The position numbers and the translations under genes were made by a program. The notes beneath the pieces are model-generated. The model did no database searches. It saw only the letters and a program-made list of their open reading frames with translations, and was not told the origin of the DNA. Shown one piece after another: positions 1-12,300 of a DNA stretch of 42,895 bases (position 1 is the stretch's first letter; every line of letters begins with the position of its first letter). The stretch comes from Phoronis australis (lineage: Eukaryota; Phoronida; Phoronidae). Location of the stretch: contig NMRA01000968.1 of the NCBI GenBank assembly GCA_002633005.1, forward strand, positions 39,407 through 82,301, given 5' to 3'.

Positions 1-45
1 GTTAAGTCATAAAATGGTAATTGCCGACCAAGGACACGCTTAATC

Positions 46-213
46 CGAATTGGTCGTCTACGCTAGGAGACCACTTAGCCGACCCAAGTGCCGACCACAG
101 AGGCGACTCAGTAGACGGCTCCTAGCCGACCGTTGTTGGTCGGCTGCTGGTCGGCTAGACGACTGGTCGACGGCCGGTCGTCGACCAATTTCCGACCGGT
201 CGGCCAAAAATTC
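46..213. repeat. Degenerate GGTCGGC/GCCGACC repeat
   Basis: The hexamer core CCGACC/GGTCGG and close variants (GTCGAC, GTCGTC, GCTAGACGAC) recur about every 8-15 bases on both strands, giving a GC-rich patch in an AT-rich background. It lies in the intron just before the first visible UBAP2-like exon. The open frame through it on the minus strand is only the repeat read as Arg/Ser/Asp and is not a gene. Confidence 0.55.
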
Positions 214-254
214 GTGATGTGTGCTGTACCTAAAGTACTCTTCCTTATCCACAG

Positions 255-341
255 TTGACCAAGCTGGAATCTGACCTCGGGTCACTAGGGTCCAGTCAGT
301 TCTCGAAGGAGGCCACGGAATCTTTAAAGAGTATTATGGGC
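255..341 (+). CDS. UBAP2-like exon, fragment residues 1-29
   Basis: The acceptor CTTATCCACAG precedes it and the donor GC|GTACGT follows. It is 87 nt and phase 0 at both ends. It encodes LTKLESDLGSLGSSQFSKEA followed by TESLKSIMG, comparable with the SQF...A helix region before the VEMPG block in vertebrate UBAP2L. It is the first supported exon in the window. The similarity is weaker than in later exons, so the call rests mostly on splice signals and phase. Confidence 0.62.
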
Positions 342-3300
342 GTACGTATACCTCACCTTACGTCATCTGTTCTCTGTCTCCAGTACCGCTTTATCGTGAC
401 CACGGTACATATGCCCCGATTTGAATATATAGAGTCGTGTGAAAGAAATCCTTGGTGATAGTTTAGTTTGCTTCATAGGGCAACGATAGAGTGTGAAGCA
501 GCATTAATTAACTGTCAGTTTTCAACGAGGGTTTTGTTGAAATCACACCGATTAAGGACACAACTTGATGGACGTGTGAAATTATGTTCTCTCATTTTTC
601 ATTCATGATATATTGTACCTGAATGATGCATTGCCGTATTTAAGTCCTCTACCATAGCTACCTACGGAAAACATTTTGAAATATTGTGGGCATTCACAGC
701 CCTTGAGAACTGACTAAAGGCAGTTTTGGAAGTTATCTGTGCACAAAATTGGTCAGCTTTTACTGTAAACATTTATAGCTCTTTAAAGTGTTGTTCAACA
801 ATATTTTCAAACCATGTTAGCATACTGATGGGGCCGTTATGTACTGTTTTACCTCTTTACAATTCCTTACTTCAAAAAAAAATTTGGCTATAGAAGGAAA
901 GTAACGATATTTGTGCTTTCTGATTTGAAGTTGTCAAGTGCAGACTTGTGACCATTCGTAAACATCGTAAAGTTGGAGCATTTTAGTGAAACTGACTTCT
1001 GGCTTGCAATCTGATGTTCTGTATATTTTTATAGCTGGTTTTGCAACTGTTCCTTTTTTCCTTAGATCGGCACAACTGTCCAATCAGTTCAGAACTCCTC
1101 CCAGTCATTACCCCAGAGGACAGTCAGCCCTGCGGTAACAAAACCCCACAAGACGAAATTGCCGCCCCCTTCCAAGGTAGGATCAGCGTCGCCTCTGTCA
1201 TCTCAGCAGAAGAGAAGTGTTTGCTGAAGTCGAGCATTGATGTGTCCAGTTCTAAATAAGGGTGTGCTGTGGCAACCCTTGACCCCTAGGGTCTTTGTGA
1301 AAATTGTGAGATCGGAAAATTTCTTCGTATGCAGACGCATGAGCCATCAGTATGTTTTAATGTGTTATTGCTGTGATTTTGAATTGCTTTTCATTGAACC
1401 ACTTAGTTTTAGGAAGTCATCCAAAACCTGCGCGAGTTTGAATGGTCTGCAGTCTGAATGCATTCTTGGTTAACTCCCATAGGTTTTTGTTATTCAAAGT
1501 CTTCGGGAGTTTCACTAAATGTCTGCCTCTTCTACATTCTGTCATTTGCCCGCTAAAACACACCCCGTCACTGACAATTTTCTAGATGCGACGTTTTGCA
1601 CTAGTTGTTTCTGGACGACCAAACAAGCAATTTGGCATCATTTAAGAATTGAGCCACTGAGTGAAGTGTGTGCGTGTTATTAGCTTTCCTGTGACTAAAC
1701 CCAATCTCTCCATAGATTCCTACAGCCCCAGTGGAGATGCCTGGCAGCACGTACAACAGTGGCGGCACTGGCTTTGATCTCCAGTTTGGTAACCTAGACC
1801 TTGGCAAGGACAACGAGGCGCAGGCTGCGGCCACGTTTACCTTCGGCAACGACACGTCAGCATTTACAGCATCCAGTTACTCAACTGCGGGGTAGGTGCG
1901 CCATCAGTTGGGCGGCGTTCTCAGGTCTATCATCAATTTTTGTGTGACCCACTACGTCCGTGATCAGTGCTTTTCGCAATGAGCTACATAGATGTGGACA
2001 GAACGCTCGTCAGATTTTGCCAGACTTTGGCAAAATTTCATCCCTGTCAAGTGGCATGTACGTTGGTCATTATTTAGGTCAGAGTTCAAGGAGACGTCAT
2101 TCTTGCCACTAAGCATTCATTTCTGAATGGGTTTGCAAGATACTATGTTGCAATTTAGTCAAACAGACTGTGTATTTAGACACTCTTGTAGATCAGCCCG
2201 CCTTGAATTTCAACGTCCAGTATATTTTTGTACCTCATATTTCCATAATGTGCAATGAAATATCGTATTTGGGGGACAGTGTGCCAGACGACTGGTCATG
2301 ATGTTCATTCATAACTGCCTAAAGCCCTAAACTTGAAAGTGAAACTGTAATTTCGCCACTTATTTTGGTCATATATTCGGTGACATGACATAAAGTTAGT
2401 AAATCTGCAATTTTCTAGCTCCATGTATGGTAATTTTTCTAAGTAAACTGGACATCAAAATTCAACTTAGTTCCAGTGCAAAAATCCCACTTTTGAACTA
2501 GACATGTTTCAATTCTGTCAAATTTTAGACAAAATCTCTACGCTTTACTCAACGCCTTCTATCGACATCACAACATATTTTGTTAAGGATGTCATTCTGT
2601 AAAGACAAACATTTGGCTAAATTACCAAATCATTCTGGCAAGTATTTTGTCCAATTTCGCCAGAATCTCACTGTACCAATTGAAAGTCTTCTGTCTAGTT
2701 TATTTTGAAAGTTATTGCACGGAATTCTGACTCAAGAATCAATATGTTATGCAACATTTCACCACGAATCGGTTTTGGGAATCAAAGTTCACGGAAACAG
2801 AGTGTTCCTTGTGAACAAGTGTCTGTGAACTGTTTTTAACACAGTTAGTCTTAGTAATATGTACCAGGGTCTGTTCTCTTGTTACAAACACAAAAAAATC
2901 TTGTATATTACTTGAATGGATTCTTCTTCCCTTGCCTAATACTGCGTCTTTTATTGTAGCGATGCATCAACCATGTCCAACCATCTCGGCCAAGTGGGAA
3001 TGGACGGTGGTCAGTCGGCCGCCTCCATCATGTCCAGTGCCCAGTCAGGCCTGGACTCTCAGTCCAACAGCATGTTCCATCAGACACTTGACACTAACAA
3101 CTACCAGCAGCCCTCGTCCAAGATGACCTCACCGCCAGAACCCATTCCCTTCCCGTCTTCAACTCAGACAGACAGGAAGTCGAGTCCGCTGCTCAGCAAT
3201 CAGAGGCCCAGCTCGGGACCAGGTGAGGTGTTTTTTAACTTCTGGTGTTTTCTTGAAATCTCTGCCTCATCTTCTGGGAGCCATTTGCATCCATGCATCT

Positions 3301-6300
3301 TAGCGAAATTGCCTCTACTTGACATGGCACTTTAAACGTGGTTGTTGAACTGTGGAATGCTTTTAGTTAACTACCGTGCCGTAACATTTTTTTCTGGCTT
3401 TTCCTTCTGCAGGTGTCCCCAGTAAAACGTACACCTATGGAAGAGTTTCAGGTTGTGGTTACCATTAAACTTACCGTAGAAGTATATTTCATTGTATGTA
3501 TTGACAAGAAAGTTACCGGAGTTCAGATCCAGTATGCTATAAAATTTAACCCTGTCTGACGATTTCATTATCAACTGTATGCAAATGTATTTTCTCTCTT
3601 GATGTGAGTTTTTCATCTTAGTCATGTCTATTCATTGAAGTTTCTTAGATGCATGTTGCGTGCAAGGTTGCGGAGGGGTGACTGACTTTTGAATTGTCTC
3701 GCACAGGTTCACTAGGCACGTCAAAGTCGACATCCTCGCCCACCAGCTACGGCAGTTCCAACTATTCTGCATACCCATCCAGTTACCAGTCGACCAAGTT
3801 GCCACCAGCCACTACTACGGCATCCTCAACATCGACGTTCAACAGTTACTCCCAGGGACAGTATGGCTCATCCCCTGCAGCCTATCCAGGCTCCTTCAGT
3901 CAGTCAGCCTATAGTGGCCAATCAGCTGCACCTGTGCAGCAGAACTCTGTCTACCAGAGCTCGTCACAGCATGGCGCGTTTTCGTCGCCGCCGTCGGCGC
4001 CTGCCGGTTTCCGTGACAACCAGTACCCAACAGAGGCGTCGTCCAACAGCTATCCCCCATCGGGTTATGGTCAGCAGAGCTCCGCTTCACCGTACCCCGC
4101 CTCCACAACATCTGGGTTCCAAGCGTACGGCAGCACAACTAGGGCATCCGCTCTTCCCAGCTCTAACATCAACCCAAGTCTTTCTAAGGTATGCTGTTGA
4201 TTGTGAATGGAGGAAATGGACAGCTAGGAGTCTCGGGAGGCCTTTTTTAGGAGGGTCTGTGAGCAGCTGGTATGAGCGAAAATAATCCTTGTCAGCGATC
4301 TCTTCATGGCACCTGACAATTTTATTGGTTCTCAACTGAAAATGTTTATTTCTGCTTTATTAAAGGGAGTAACAAGTCATTCGGCTCTGAAGTGCCGTTG
4401 CGGTTGTACAAGACCAGTATGCACACGTAATACTCCATCAATGGCATTGAAAATCTAATAATTACTCTTCCTTATATTCAGTTTTCAATTTCTAGGAAAC
4501 AAAATTTACAGTAAACTCTTTTGGTGTCAAACAAATGGTTGTCCAGTTGGCAAATTAATGTTTTAGAGCAGTTAGGTACTTTATTTTTTTTTCTCATGGG
4601 GAGTCCAAAGAAATAATAAAATTATCTTTGTCTGCTGTGTCAACACAAAGGAGGACTTTTGAGTCCTGGCTGAACAGTATGCCACTACAGCAGTTAGCGC
4701 ACATCAAACGCACTTAAATTGCAACAGGAAGTGCACAGATGGAAGTCGAAATCGTTTGGTCGAAATCGAGCAGCTGTACGCCGCATGGGCACCCTTATAT
4801 ATTTTTGACAGCCTGAGAATTTCCGGTATGGTATCTTCAGGTTTTTGCCAGGCCACCTAATGCGACTTGGCATTAAGCTAAGCTTTGAGCGCTGAATGAT
4901 CTCTTCCGAATAGCAATTTGATATTCATTGAGCAAAAGTGATTCTCCTGTACTAAACTTCCATTCCATTGCTGTTGAACTTTGGCCCTCAGTCATTAAAT
5001 GTCCTCTTCACAGTATGGCGATGGCTCTACAAGCACCGCTAATCTGACCTCGGCTACCACGACGACGACCTCCAGCCCAATGGCAGCTGGCACATCTACA
5101 GTGAGCTCAATCAGTCTCACGCCTTCGTCAGCCTCACTCTCAACAGGACGCACAACGGGCTCAACGTCAACGAGTAAGTGGGTTGAATTTTGCGCATATT
5201 GTATGAAATTCTCATGCAGTTTTGAACAGTAGTTTTCAAATTAAACTGGGTAATGTCGAAAATCGACCAAAGTCTGTTGCCCAGAAGATAACTAAATATC
5301 CGTTTCTTTTTACTGGAACCATGTGCGTGGCAAGGGGGGCCCCCATTATGTGAAGTGAGCAAAAAGGTCTGCGTCAGAGAAACAAAAACTTCTAAAAAGT
5401 ACTAAAAAGTAGGAAGTGAGACAAAAGTCCACTAAAAAGGCAGGAGCTAGCAAAATTCAGCAAATGCACAATTCATAACTCTGAAGATACCCCGTAAATC
5501 TTTAATAGTACAAAAGGTCCACATGTCAAAAATTTGAGCCCCACATTTTTCAGGCTGGGTGCGCGCATGGGGACCTGTTTTTATTCTGGCTAAATCTGGA
5601 CAAAATCTCGACTGATTTTGCTCCACTCTCACTCTGGCAAAATCACAGCTAATTAGTAATTATTAATAGCTTGCTGCAATTATATATCATTTTAAAGTCT
5701 GGCCACAGTTTGTCAAAAATGATGTTTATAGTGCCAAACGTTTGACTGAATCGTCAAATTTTCTGGCAAAAAGTTTGGCCTAGATACACAGTATTTAATA
5801 AATTGTATTGAAGCCTTTATTTTTTGGTAGCTTCCGTACGATCACCCACTTTATTCTATGTCATCAGATAATGCCATTTGTCTTCAGTCCGTAATCACCG
5901 CCGTCGTAATGGTGGCCGCAAGATGTATGTCATTTGTGTTCTGGTGACTTGCGTTGTTCCTAATTTAGAAATTTCTGCAGTCAGAAAATACGTAAAATAA
6001 GTTAGTCTGGACTTGGTGCCAGGTGCTGTGGTTATGGTTTGCTATGGTCGGTAGTGTTTAACCAATTAATAATGCTGACGCACTAGCTAGATGCTCATCA
6101 CGTTAACTAGATCTTCTGCAAAACACTTAGTCCTGAACTCCTGGGTTTGCCAATAAGCTAACATCACACCCGTTAATACAGATTGATGTATTTTCCTCTG
6201 ACGGGCTTCTTGTTTTCGCATTGCCCTGTTTTTTCTTCAATCATTTGGAAAGACAAGTATTGGGAGCTTTCTAGCGGAAATCTCTGGTTCCGGTCACTCT

Positions 6301-9300
6301 GTAGTGATTTTTATGCGCCCACATATTTATATGTGGACGCATTATGCCGTCATCTCTGTCCGTCCGTCCGGGCGGCGTCCGTCCGGCGTCCGCTGCTCTG
6401 TCTCCAAAACCCTTTGACATACGTTCATGAAATTTGGCACATATGTTCCATTNGTATTTGCCTCTAGTGGCAATTTTAGTATTTTACATTGACCTCTGTA
6501 TTTTCATAGGTCTTCAGGTGTATACTTTGTGTTACTTCGTGACTGTGAAGGAAAAGTTCCAAGTAGAAATTTGTTTCTGGCATTCTAATGCTGTGCTAAT
6601 CTCTTATGTTGGTAAATTTGTTTTTAATTCTATGTTTCTGTGGTGCTTTAAGCAACTGGTGTATAGGATGTGCTTGTATTGTGAAGATTACTCACATTTT
6701 CCCCTAGCCTATTGAGGAGACAATGACCATGCTTTTCCATTTTGCAAAGTATGCCCTCTACTGGCCACTTTATGGTACCAATAAACAACCCTAGAAGGAT
6801 ACCGTATTCGGTGCAATTGTGGGCGCATTTCAACGCTCTGCGTTGCTCTTGTAACCAATGTCCTCCCATTGATTGCTGCAGATAAAACCTCGCCAAACTT
6901 GCCACCGGGTGTCAGTGCAGCGATGCTGGGACAGAGCCAGTTCATGATTCCACAGTCGACTATTCCAGGCATGCCATTCTATGTAAGTAACCAGATTTAG
7001 AGCAAAGAAAACCTACTCCAAATGGCATCACGTTTCATTGTAATTGACGACTTGCTCACATTTCGAGAAACGTTTGTGTTGCTTTTACATTAGTTGACGT
7101 TGTGTGTCTGTTTTTTATTCTCACTTTTTAAAACTACACCATCTGTGTCCCATCAAAGGAATGCACTCATTTGTCGCCTTGCAGCTATAGATTTTGTCTC
7201 AATTTCTCCCTTACATATTCCAGAAGTGGTTAGTTCAGGGCTTAGAAGTAAATGGCAACTTGTATTTTTCCGTAACTCCATGCTCGTGACGTAATATGAC
7301 CCACCTTAACTATCTCAATTGCTAGGATTGCTTTTGACCAATAATGAACTCTCAGTTCTTTCTTAGCTTAGAAGTTACTCCTATCTGTCTATATCATTTT
7401 TATTCGATAGAAGACGGATGGATAGCAGCTTGAATGGGGAAATTATCTAATTTAAATGTTTTACTGCTGGAAAACAGATTTTGGGATGATTAGTGGATGA
7501 AACAGACTTTTTCAAGTTGTTTTCTTTTATGAAAGCTATAAAACAAGAAAGTTGTGTTTTTTGTGATTTTAATACAAATTGACAATTCTCACAGTTGCTT
7601 GCTGGACATCTGACATCAAGGCTGGTGATTTGTCAAGTGGGCTTTGGCAACACAGTGTTGGACTGTGACCACCCAAAATTTAACCAGTCCTATTCAAAAT
7701 GAAACAAGGTGACTTGATAAATATATGCAGGGACAGTTAGTTTAGTAGGCTTTCATATTGATGAATAAATGTTTAAACTCGTTCTGCAGGAGTATAATAT
7801 AAAACAGTAGGCATATACGTAATAATTTTGTCGTTCTGCGAGTGAATTGGCTTACCCTTGCTATTTCCAGCCGGGGCTGCAGGGTGTCCAGCAGCCAATC
7901 TACTTCGATGACCCGCAACAGCAGCAACAGTTGCAGCGCCTCCTGTTGCCCTACTACGACATGTCGACGTTCCAGATGTCCGCTTCGCTACCCAGTACGG
8001 CCACTGACCAGGCCAGGATGACCGCACTGAACTACACGGGATCAGGTACTTTAGGGATCTATGGGGTACAACTGTGTGCCTCCAGTGCTGTTTTATGGGT
8101 CAACTATGAGTTTGAAAATTGTGATTTTGAGACTTGCACGAAATTCGAAACATCCGACCTTCAAGTGCAGTGTGGGAACTGGCATCATTAGGAAACGAAA
8201 GCATTCGTGGTGAGAAAGGTGCACAGATCTATCAACATCTGTAGACCTCGACGCAGTGTGAACGTGGCACAACTTGGAGGAGGAGTTGAAGCCCTGTTCA
8301 TGTTCTCCTCTTGGGGCACTTGAGGTATATTAGGAAAGGGGTTGTTATCGCTGAAGGCGTGATTGGCAGCCTTTGTAACTATTTGTTTGTCATTAATTAA
8401 AATTCGTCTTAAATCATTTGATGTCTTGTCGCTTTCACCATCATATGAAGTTGTAATGTGTTACAGGACTCTATACAAATTGACTGATATTTGTGCAAGA
8501 GGACATGTCGTTACAGTGTAAAGCCAGGTTTCGTTTGACAGCATTTGTTTCAGTTCAACTCGCATCAGTCGGATCGAAATTCATTGACAATTTTTACAAT
8601 CAGTTAGAGTGAATTCCAAATAACTTGAAAGGCAGAGTTCTCGTACTGGTAGAACTATACTGATGAAATGTGTCCGAGTTTAGGCAACATCAGGTGTTGA
8701 CAGGTTTGACTACATTTTCTCATTCTTTATCGCCGACGCCTATCTGACGCGCACTTTCTTTTGCCAGGCAATGATGCCAAGTTGACCCGTGTGGATGCCC
8801 AGTCCCCAGTGAATGCCACACAGTCCTCCCAGCAACAGCAGCCCCAGTCGACCCACCAACAGCCATACATCAACGCGGCCATGCCCCCCTACTATTATTA
8901 CGGCCTACCCGGCCAGATCCCCTACATGTTTCCCCAAGGCGTGACCAACACAGCGTCGGGGCACGGCAGCTCGACGGTAAACCAGCCCTACCAGAAGCAG
9001 CAAGCCTACGGCTCGCACACAGGTTACGGAACAGGTACATTGAGATGGGATGCCTGTGTACTGCTCAGTAACGCTAGGACCATGCTAAAAACCAAGTCTC
9101 CGCGAGATTACATGAGATGTTGCCGTGTATTTTAAATGAGAACGCATGATTTTAGCGAGGTCCTAGAGTTAGTGAAGTCCACCCAGGAACTAGGTTGATG
9201 TGCTTCTTCATGTTCTTGCTGTAGTTATCAAAACAGACTGGTAAGACGTTGGTAGAATTTTATCAAACTTGGGCTGACGTCTGCAAACTTAATGCTAGAG

Positions 9301-12300
9301 AAAATTCTCTGTGAGCTGGACATTTTGTCGTATTGAATTTGGCACTGTTGTCGCACACTAGTAGGACAGTAATTTCGCATTTCACAATCAATGTAGTAGT
9401 AGTAGTATTTATTTATTATAGTGACAAGTACAATTAAGTCAAACAGTTATAGGCATAACATTCATAAGAAAGATAAGTACCCAGCCCAGTTGGGCCTATT
9501 AGTCACTTTAACCACACAACTCAGATGTAGGCCTACCTTATATGCGTCGGTTTCTAAGTTCAAAAGCAGACTTGATGTATTTGGCAAATTGCCTAGGGAA
9601 ATACTGAAACAGCAGTTTTAACGTATCTAATCTTCTGAAATCTGCAAAGTTCGGGATTTGAAGTGAAACATTAAACAGAATAGACCTCCGTGAGTTATAA
9701 AGAGAACAGTCAAACACAAAGTGTAGCTCATCCTCCACAGAACCAGAATCACAACACAAGCAAAGTCTTTCACTTACAAATTGTGTAATTGTTTTTAGTC
9801 AGAGTGTGCAAGAGAGGCAACTTTCCAGTGAACAGCCGATTGAAGAGCCTTAAGAACTTGATTGATATAGATGGCTTCTGTTGTAGGTGAATGTCAATTT
9901 AGTTGCGCCTTCTTGCGCTGAATTTGTGTTGACAATTTTGTATTGTCAGATTAATTTTGGAATTAGCTGCAGCTTGAAAAATGTTACACATTTATTAGAG
10001 GTTCTTCCCATAGTGGCGTACATTCACCTATCTACTCTGTTCTGCCCTTTGTTGCAATCATTCACCTGTCTACCCTGTTCTGCCCTTAGTTGCAATCATT
10101 CACCTGTCTGCTCTGTTCTGCCCTTAGTTGCAATCATTCACCTGTCTACTCTGTTCTGCCCTTAGTTGAAATCATTCACCTATCTACTCTGTTCTGCCCT
10201 TAGTTGCAATCATTCACCTGTCTACTCCGTTCTGCCCTTAGTTGCAATCATTCACCTGTCTACTCTGTTCTGCCCTTAGTTGCAATCATTCACCTGTCTA
10301 CTCTGTTCTTTACAGGCTATGATGACTTGTCCCAGAATCAGGCGGCAGACTTCACCAAGACTTACGGTGTAAGTCAGCCTCAATCTAAAGGATCCACAGC
10401 AGGTAAGAACACCTTTGCATAATTCTGTACAATTCATGTTTGATGGTAGCGCTTTACCGCAGCTCACAAGTTTATCAGCCACTTGTTCCAAGTTTACTTG
10501 GACATTTTATCGTCATTTGTCTTTTTTAGGCCAAAGAAAATACCAAATGTCGAATATAATTGGTTCTGGTGTGTGTGTGTCTGTTTGTTTTTGAACAACT
10601 GATTCTGTGCCGCAGTATTTTTTGTAATACTTGACTTCATTTCCAAAAAGAAACCATTACTCGATTCTATCTCAAATGCTTCAGGGTCACCTGATGCCAA
10701 CTGAAGTAAGTCAGCATCTTCCTTGTTGTTGTTTGTTTTTTGATTTGAACGGAAGATTTCAAAATGACTGGAGCTGACCAGAACCAGTAAATGCTATTTT
10801 TTACTCGTTTCCCTGTGATGTTACATCTGGTGTCATCTCTCCTTGCAGTCATGACGACAGTATCGACAGGAGGTGTGGCTGACATCAGCTCAGTCTACTC
10901 CAAGAACCATGCCCCGTCGGCGTTTGACAAGGCTGGCTATGGTGGCACGCCCCCACCCTTCAACCTGGCCAACCTCCCAGGCCCCTCACAGAGCAGTGCC
11001 CTGGCCGCGCATAACACGCCCTATGGCGCGCACATGTTCGTGTCCACGTTGCCACAACAGCAAATGATGCATCACCAGATGCAGCCGGTAGGTGGCGTTT
11101 TTGCTCTCTGCTACACAAGTGATGGTTTGTGGTCATTTAAATTTTCTAGACCTGAATTGCATGGAAGCTGTCCTGAACAGTGCAGTACCTTACAGCACTT
11201 AAAATGCTTGAAAACCATCATTTGTCTTGTTTTGACAATTGACTACTTTGTGAGCATCATTAAACACTCCTTCATAGCTCTGCCTATCACATCTTGTTTT
11301 CAATAGTCTAAAAAAGAGAAAATTTGCCGCTATAATTGTTTGACATAAATGGACTTGCAAGGCAAATTGCCGTGATATTGGCTAAGTGTGTAGAGCAGCA
11401 CTTGTCAATTTTTTGTCAAGAATTTGCAGGAATCAAAAAGTGCACTAGTTGAAAGAAATGGATGTTTACTCTAAGTTTCGTTTGTTGAAACTTGGTGGAA
11501 TTACAACATTGTCAATTTTTCTAATTTACTATGCAACCAGTCACTACAGTGATGCAAAGTACTATACAATCAGACGGCATAGCGATTTAAAGTATGCATT
11601 TGAAATGAATAGAGAAGTATGCATTTGAAATGAAGAGAAGTATGCATTTGAAATGAATAGAGAAGTATGCATTTGAAATGAATAGAGAAGTATGCATTTG
11701 AATTGAAGAGAAGTATGCATTTGAAATGAATAGAGAAGTATGCATTTGAAATGAATAGAGAAGTATGCATTTGAAATGAAGAGAAGTATGCATTTGAAAT
11801 GAATAGAGAAGTATGCATTTGAAATGAATAGAGAAGTATGCATTTGAAATGAAGAGANCACCAAGACTTACGGTGTAAGTCAGCCTCAATCTAAAGGATC
11901 CACGGCAGGTAAGAACACCTCTGCATAATTCTGTACAATTCATGTTTGATGGTAGCACTTTACTGCAGATCACAAGTTTATGAGCCACTTGTTCCAATTT
12001 ATGCGCTTCTCATATTTAGTTTACGTGGACATTTCACTGTCATTTGTCTTTTTTAGGCCAAAGAAAATACCAAATGTCGAATATAATTGGTTTTGGTGTG
12101 TGTGTGTATCTGTGTGTGTGTGTGTCTGTTTGTTTTTGAACAACTGATTCTGTGCCGCAGTATTTTTTGTAATACTTGAAAGAAACCATTACTCGATTCT
12201 ATCTCAAATGCTTCAGGGTCACCTGATGCCAGCTGAAGTAAGTCAGCATCTTCCTTGTTGTTTTTTTAATTTGAAAGGAAGATTTCAAAGTGACTGGAGC

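Larger units (their letters stand above)
10352..11857 (+). repeat. First copy of a duplicated segment (second copy 11859-13134)
   Basis: The sequence from CACCAAGACTTACGGTGTAA onward is repeated after the N at 11858, with the same exon, intron and following spacer up to the AGTATGCATTTGAAATGAAT unit. Copies differ by scattered substitutions, a variable GT microsatellite (10569 versus 12095) and small indels. This is what divergent alleles, or a recent tandem duplication, would look like. Confidence 0.9.

Noticed and set aside
5888-5924. Possible extra UBAP2-like exon encoding RNHRRRNGGRK between 5173 and 6882
   Set aside because: The acceptor and a GTATGT donor exist, but splicing onward to 6882 would create an immediate stop. 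RGG-like resemblance alone is not enough.
10021-10422. Plus-strand frames with repeated CNHSPVC / HLSTLFCP peptides
   Set aside because: They are the 38-bp minisatellite read through. Only the part from 10316 is a real exon.
11562-11997. Minus-strand frames with repeated SNAYFS / FQMHTS peptides
   Set aside because: They are translations of the 25/23-bp VNTR in different frames, and one crosses the N join.
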